Shown here: positions 59,997 through 64,000 of the stretch, piece after piece
Layout: each line of letters begins with the position of its first letter
Numbering within the stretch: the stretch's first letter is position 1
NCBI RefSeq assembly: GCF_012927185.1
Contig: NZ_JABBGB010000002.1
Location: 1,736,001 to 1,800,000 of the forward strand
DNA: 64,000 bases
Direction of reading: 5' to 3'
Origin: Pseudoflavitalea sp. G-6-1-2
GTDB lineage: Bacteria; Bacteroidota; Bacteroidia; Chitinophagales; Chitinophagaceae
Translations under genes and position numbers: made by a program
The notes under the pieces: generated by a model
What the model saw: the letters and a program-made list of their open reading frames with translations, nothing else
The model's database searches: none
Told to the model about the DNA's origin: nothing

Positions 59997-62900
59997 TCAT
60001 GGTAATTGTTCTCTGATGATGTAAGATGTTATGCCGAATGCGTTGGCCGGATGCGTTTTCACATTGCTGATGATGATCGCATGATCCGATGGCGCGGCAG
60101 TGTAGAAGATCCTGCCATCGAGGTTAACGTCAAACGGACTGTACACATCCACATATCCGGTGTAAGCAGGCGATGCAGCTGTATTGCCGGAATGATTGAG
60201 TACCGCATTCGCAACAGGCGTAGCATCCGATGGAGCCGCTGAATGCCTGATGCTTTGATCTGCATTCACATTCCCTGCCCAGAGCGCCATCACTCCACCT
60301 CCCAGATCCTTACGTGCATGTGTGCCATAGGTAACTGTGGTAGATTTTGTGAAGTCGATAGTTCCGGTACCGGTACTGAAATCGACCGGAGCGGCAGACA
60401 TTACTCCCAGGTGATTGCGATGACGGATCACCACGTAGTAATTGCCCGAAGGTGCATTGAAGAATGATAACGGTGCCGCATAACTGCTATCCACTATATC
60501 CCCATTGCTGAGCAGGAAGCCCGCCCTTGAATCGATCACCGTAAGCGGATTGGAAGCTTCTCTCAATTCTACTTTCACCCAATCTACCACCTGTGCAGTT
60601 GTTGCATTCGGTGTTACAGAAGGAGTGGTTCCGAGTCCGTACGGATCGGTGCCAGGCAATACAGATGCAGCTTTCAACGCCGTACTCATAGAGCTTCCAT
60701 TCCATGCGCCCTGCAGAATGGCTTTGGCATTTAGTCTGAGCGACTTCGGCCCTACAGCTACCGTGAACACTGCATTGTGGCTGAGTACCGACACATTGCC
60801 GAAGTTCACTTTATTGCCAGCATAAGCGCCTGCGGCGATCTGCGTAATGCTTCCTGTTGTGAAATCACCATCTCCATCGGTGTCGATCAGCAGGGTGAAA
60901 TCATTTGCATTCTTACCATTATGCGTTATGCCTGTGAGATCGAACTCCATGGCAACAGGCTGTATCTGATTATTGAAATTGAAAAGACTGAGTTTCCATT
61001 GCTGTGTGAGACGCTGACTGAACAGTGCCGGCAGGTTGCTGCCAGTGGTGGTAAGCGCCGTGGAGTTGCTGCCCCACACCATATAGGATGTATCATTCGA
61101 GAAATTGCTGTTGTTCGACAGGTTATCCGAAGCGATGTTGCCGAGACCGATCGCCACAATGGCTCCCGGCTGCACACTCTTCGCCTGCTTCTGGCTCAGA
61201 CCTTCCACATCATCACGACCAATACCCGCGATGTTGTTGCTATGCGTGGCATTAGCTGTGCCATTCCAGATCACCGTACTGTTGGTGTTGAGGTAATCGC
61301 GGTATGGCGTTGTCTGATCCATCGTATAACCATTCCTGATAGCAAGGTAGGTAGATACGCGCTGACGTTCCACATCACTCAGCGTTCTGTCGAACACGAT
61401 CACTTCGGTGATAGGTCCGTTCCAGTATTCCGGTCCACCCCATGAGCTGGCACCTATGGATGCAGCCGTGCTGCCGGTTACCCATGCTCTGTTGGCCGGT
61501 GTAACAATCGGTTTCATTTTACTGTACAGTGAAGCAGTTCCACCAGATCCGGCAAAGGAGCCGAACATTTCATTCGGTTTGTTCACCTGCCAGAAACCAG
61601 GCCCCGTGAAGATCTCATTGGAATAGCCCGTGTACATGGCTGTACCTCCGTCGAGACTGAGCAAGCCCTGTCCATTGTTGAGGGCTGCAGTACCGTAACC
61701 GATGATGTAATGATTGCCTGCAATGGTGTTGAGGCTTCCTACACCGATCATGGTGCGGGGAGCGCTGCCCAGCGGCAGTTTGGTTACATCCAGGTTCAGT
61801 TTCTGATCGGTTCCATTGAAATTGAGTACCGGATTGTAGTTGATATTGGCGGTTGCATTGTTGTTGTACACCGGTCTGAAGCCTGCCGTTGTCTGAGTGG
61901 CATTGTTCACTTCGTTGCCATAGTCGATCCAGAGATCCACCGGACTGCCATCTGTATTGTTGGCGATACCGCGGTCGGCACGCATCCAGAGATTGGTGGC
62001 GCCTACTCCGCCCGGCGACTTGATGAATGCAGCGATGGTGAAATACTGATTGGTATTGAAGTTAACCTTTGCAGCCCAGTGCTTTCTGCCATTCAGCATG
62101 ATATCGTACAGCGGAATATAAGTATCGCTGTTATCGAAGCTGGCATCATTGCTTATTGCGAGATAAGACTGGCGTGGGTTTGGCAGCGCATCGAACGGAA
62201 TGGCCACTTCCACCTCTCCTACCGTACCTGTTTCCTGCACTTTCCAGATCCGCGTCATGCGGTAGTTTACATTGGATACTCCTGTCATTGCAGTTTTGAA
62301 ACTCACCGCGCCATTGTCATCACCCCAGATCAGATAAGACTTATCCGAAGTGAAGTTGTTTGCATTAGCGGTATTGGTTTCTGCAAGCGCAGACAGACCG
62401 ATGGCTACACGCATACGCGTAGTATCGCTGTTGCGGCTTTGCTTTTGAGTAAGCCCTTCGAGATCATCACGGCCGATACCGGTGACGCTGTTCTTATAAA
62501 TGGTGTTGGCAGTTGCGTCCCAGATGGAGGTACCATCGGTTGCGAGATAATCGGTAGCAACAGCCTGACTGAGTGAAACACCATATTTGATGGCCATATA
62601 ACTTTCAACACGTTGTTGTTCCGTAGCGTTGAGCGCTCTGTCGTATACCACAATATCACCCATCGATCCGCTGTACCACCAGCTGGCTCCTCCATTCATG
62701 GCATTGTCGCCGACAAAGGCAAGAGGCTGCGATGCCGTGTTGATGTTCTGGTTACCGACTGTGATCAGTGAGTTGGTGATACCTGCACCATTCAGCCTGA
62801 TTTGTGTGGCTGCAGTAGTGGAAGCGGCGGCATTGGAGAACAGGGTAATGCCGGGAACAAGCGTATTGCTTCCAATATTTCCATAGCGGCTGTTGGATGC

Positions 62901-64000
62901 TTCAACAGAACGTTGTGTTCCGCCGATCTCCATCGTATACCTGGTTCCGTTACCGGAGGCACTCTGATCTCCCCAGCTGATAACACTTCTGTTTGCAATG
63001 GCAGCATTGCGTGTTGCAGCGATCACGGTTCTGCCCGCGGTGCCCAGTGGCAGTTTGGTGCCATCGAGGGTCATTCGCTGGCTGGTGCCATTGAACGTGA
63101 GCACAGGGTTGAAGTTGATATTGGCAGCGAGGTTGTTTGCAAAGGCCGGTTGATTGGCAGCAGTTGGTTGCAAAGCAGTGTTGATGTCTGCGCCAAAGTC
63201 GTTCCATTCATTGACAGGTGTTCCATCCACCGCAGAAGAAGTGCCATAATCGGCACGCAGCCACAGTGTGTTTCCGGGTACGCCTCCGGGAAGCTTCAGA
63301 TCATTCGCGAATGTGAAGTACTGTCCATTGGCGAGATCGACAGTGGCAGCATAATGAACTTTGTTGTCGATGGTGGTGGGCGCCAGTTTTATCAGCACAT
63401 CCGTTCCATCAAAAACAGCATCATTGCTTACTACAATATAGGAAGCACCTGGGTTTGCGAGGGCGTTGGCAGGTATCGCCACGCGCACATCACCGATGGA
63501 TCCGGTCTCCTGCACTTTCCAAACCCTTGCCATTCGATAATTGGCGAGTGTTGTACCGGTAATGGCTGTTCGGAAATTAACGGCACCATTATCATCCCCC
63601 CATATGAGGTAAGATTTATCATTCGTGAAAGCATTGGCATTGGCAGTATTGGTTGAATCGATACTACCCAAACCGATAGCTACCTGCAGGCCTGCATTGA
63701 TGCTGCGTGATTGTTTTTGCCTGAGTATCTCTTCATCGTCACGACCGATTCCGGCGATATTGTTCTTATGCGTTGCATTGATTGCCGCATCCCAAACAGT
63801 AGAGCCATCGGTGGCGAGATAGTTTGTATTGCCGTTGTTGAGCGTGATGCCATACTTGACAGACAGATAGGTATTCACTCTCTGGCGTTCGTTTGCAGTT
63901 AACGCGGAAGTGTAAACGATCACCTCAGGATAGCGGCCATTGAAACCAAAGCCGACATTGAGCGGACTGTTGTTACCCGTGAAGGTTGAATTGTTATTCC
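59997..64000 (-). CDS. Giant repeat surface protein (DUF8202/LamG-like), 5' truncated by the window
   Basis: At least 1330 residues; the frame is open to the window end, so the start lies outside (the codon at 63923 is an internal Val/GTG). Three units of about 420 residues each carry GIGRDD followed by E..L.QKQ (at about 63740, 62475 and 61220), TNDKSYLIWGDDNGAV and PGGV....LW.RAD; each looks like a LamG-like domain plus a conserved beta domain. The last ~230 residues (LQGAWNGSSM, VDWVKVELREA, RHRNHLGV) are the typical C-terminal region of Bacteroidota surface proteins. No sorting domain is visible at its end. Probably an adhesin or cargo protein. Confidence 0.9.
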   Translation of the reverse strand, partial: NNNSTFTGNNSPLNVGFGFNGRYPEVIVYTSALTANERQRVNTYLSVKYGITLNNGNTNYLATDGSTVWDAAINATHKNNIAGIGRDDEEILRQKQSRSINAGLQVAIGLGSIDSTNTANANAFTNDKSYLIWGDDNGAVNFRTAITGTTLANYRMARVWKVQETGSIGDVRVAIPANALANPGASYIVVSNDAVFDGTDVLIKLAPTTIDNKVHYAATVDLANGQYFTFANDLKLPGGVPGNTLWLRADYGTSSAVDGTPVNEWNDFGADINTALQPTAANQPAFANNLAANINFNPVLTFNGTSQRMTLDGTKLPLGTAGRTVIAATRNAAIANRSVISWGDQSASGNGTRYTMEIGGTQRSVEASNSRYGNIGSNTLVPGITLFSNAAASTTAATQIRLNGAGITNSLITVGNQNINTASQPLAFVGDNAMNGGASWWYSGSMGDIVVYDRALNATEQQRVESYMAIKYGVSLSQAVATDYLATDGTSIWDATANTIYKNSVTGIGRDDLEGLTQKQSRNSDTTRMRVAIGLSALAETNTANANNFTSDKSYLIWGDDNGAVSFKTAMTGVSNVNYRMTRIWKVQETGTVGEVEVAIPFDALPNPRQSYLAISNDASFDNSDTYIPLYDIMLNGRKHWAAKVNFNTNQYFTIAAFIKSPGGVGATNLWMRADRGIANNTDGSPVDLWIDYGNEVNNATQTTAGFRPVYNNNATANINYNPVLNFNGTDQKLNLDVTKLPLGSAPRTMIGVGSLNTIAGNHYIIGYGTAALNNGQGLLSLDGGTAMYTGYSNEIFTGPGFWQVNKPNEMFGSFAGSGGTASLYSKMKPIVTPANRAWVTGSTAASIGASSWGGPEYWNGPITEVIVFDRTLSDVERQRVSTYLAIRNGYTMDQTTPYRDYLNTNSTVIWNGTANATHSNNIAGIGRDDVEGLSQKQAKSVQPGAIVAIGLGNIASDNLSNNSNFSNDTSYMVWGSNSTALTTTGSNLPALFSQRLTQQWKLSLFNFNNQIQPVAMEFDLTGITHNGKNANDFTLLIDTDGDGDFTTGSITQIAAGAYAGNKVNFGNVSVLSHNAVFTVAVGPKSLRLNAKAILQGAWNGSSMSTALKAASVLPGTDPYGLGTTPSVTPNATTAQVVDWVKVELREASNPLTVIDSRAGFLLSNGDIVDSSYAAPLSFFNAPSGNYYVVIRHRNHLGVMSAAPVDFSTGTGTIDFTKSTTVTYGTHARKDLGGGVMALWAGNVNADQSIRHSAAPSDATPVANAVLNHSGNTAASPAYTGYVDVYSPFDVNLDGRIFYTAAPSDHAIIISNVKTHPANAFGITSYIIREQLP

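Noticed and set aside
61710-62576. 288-residue plus-strand frame in the giant gene
   Set aside because: Antisense shadow of the repeat protein; similar frames occur at the other repeats.

Overview
The window looks like chromosomal DNA of a Bacteroidota, most likely family Chitinophagaceae. This is inferred from a type IX secretion (T9SS) plug protein, a T9SS type A sorting-domain protein, FadL-like and TamL-like outer-membrane proteins, many Bacteroidota-only families (MoxR/DUF58/DUF4350/DUF4129, RDD, DUF2752, DUF5362), TAnnTTTG promoters instead of E. coli -10 boxes, and starts that rarely carry Shine-Dalgarno sites. No database search was possible, so family names rest on motif recognition.

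Layout. 0-8 kb: an ECF sigma factor, two single-domain response regulators, a small membrane-protein pair, a GAPDH with an altered active-site motif, a transglutaminase-like protein, two unrecognised multi-span membrane proteins, and an exported M24 aminopeptidase. 9-12 kb: a Crp/Fnr regulator whose leader seems to contain a terminator, an SDR oxidoreductase, a YCF48-like propeller. 12.4-17 kb: SMC and an AraC-MGMT fusion. 17.1-21.8 kb: a disturbed accessory region with a toxin-antitoxin-like overlapping gene pair and its decayed second copy, 76-bp direct repeats about 3.6 kb apart, several hairpins without an obvious gene, a SymE-like protein and an unknown 288-aa protein; it ends against a transaldolase gene and the SRP RNA. 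22.8-29.9 kb: T9SS plug protein, FtsX/LolE-type permease, SpoU methyltransferase, TamL, TruB. 30-37.4 kb: a MoxR-DUF58 operon and small membrane proteins. 37.5-47.5 kb: ProS, a glycine/tyrosine/asparagine-rich lipoprotein, a FadL-like porin, an RNA-modification block (MiaA, CCA-type nucleotidyltransferase, TsaC), DapD and an EamA permease. 47.6-57 kb: a tRNA-Leu(CAG) followed by about 9.3 kb of accessory metabolic and regulatory genes, ending in a degenerate copy of the tRNA 3' part. 57-64 kb: small proteins, a T9SS cargo protein and a giant repeat adhesin-like gene that runs off the window end.

Genes that work together: the dehydratase at 52305-53345 (Cys/Thr active site) and the ornithine-cyclodeaminase-like reductase at 53387-54349 form a plausible two-step pathway from trans-3-hydroxy-L-proline to L-proline. 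MoxR, DUF58, DUF4350, DUF4129 and the SpoIIM-like gene are an overlapping operon facing an RDD gene. MiaA, the CCA-type enzyme and TsaC act on tRNA. The strongest leads for something undescribed are the 17.1-21.7 kb toxin/repeat region and the possible tRNA-Leu island.
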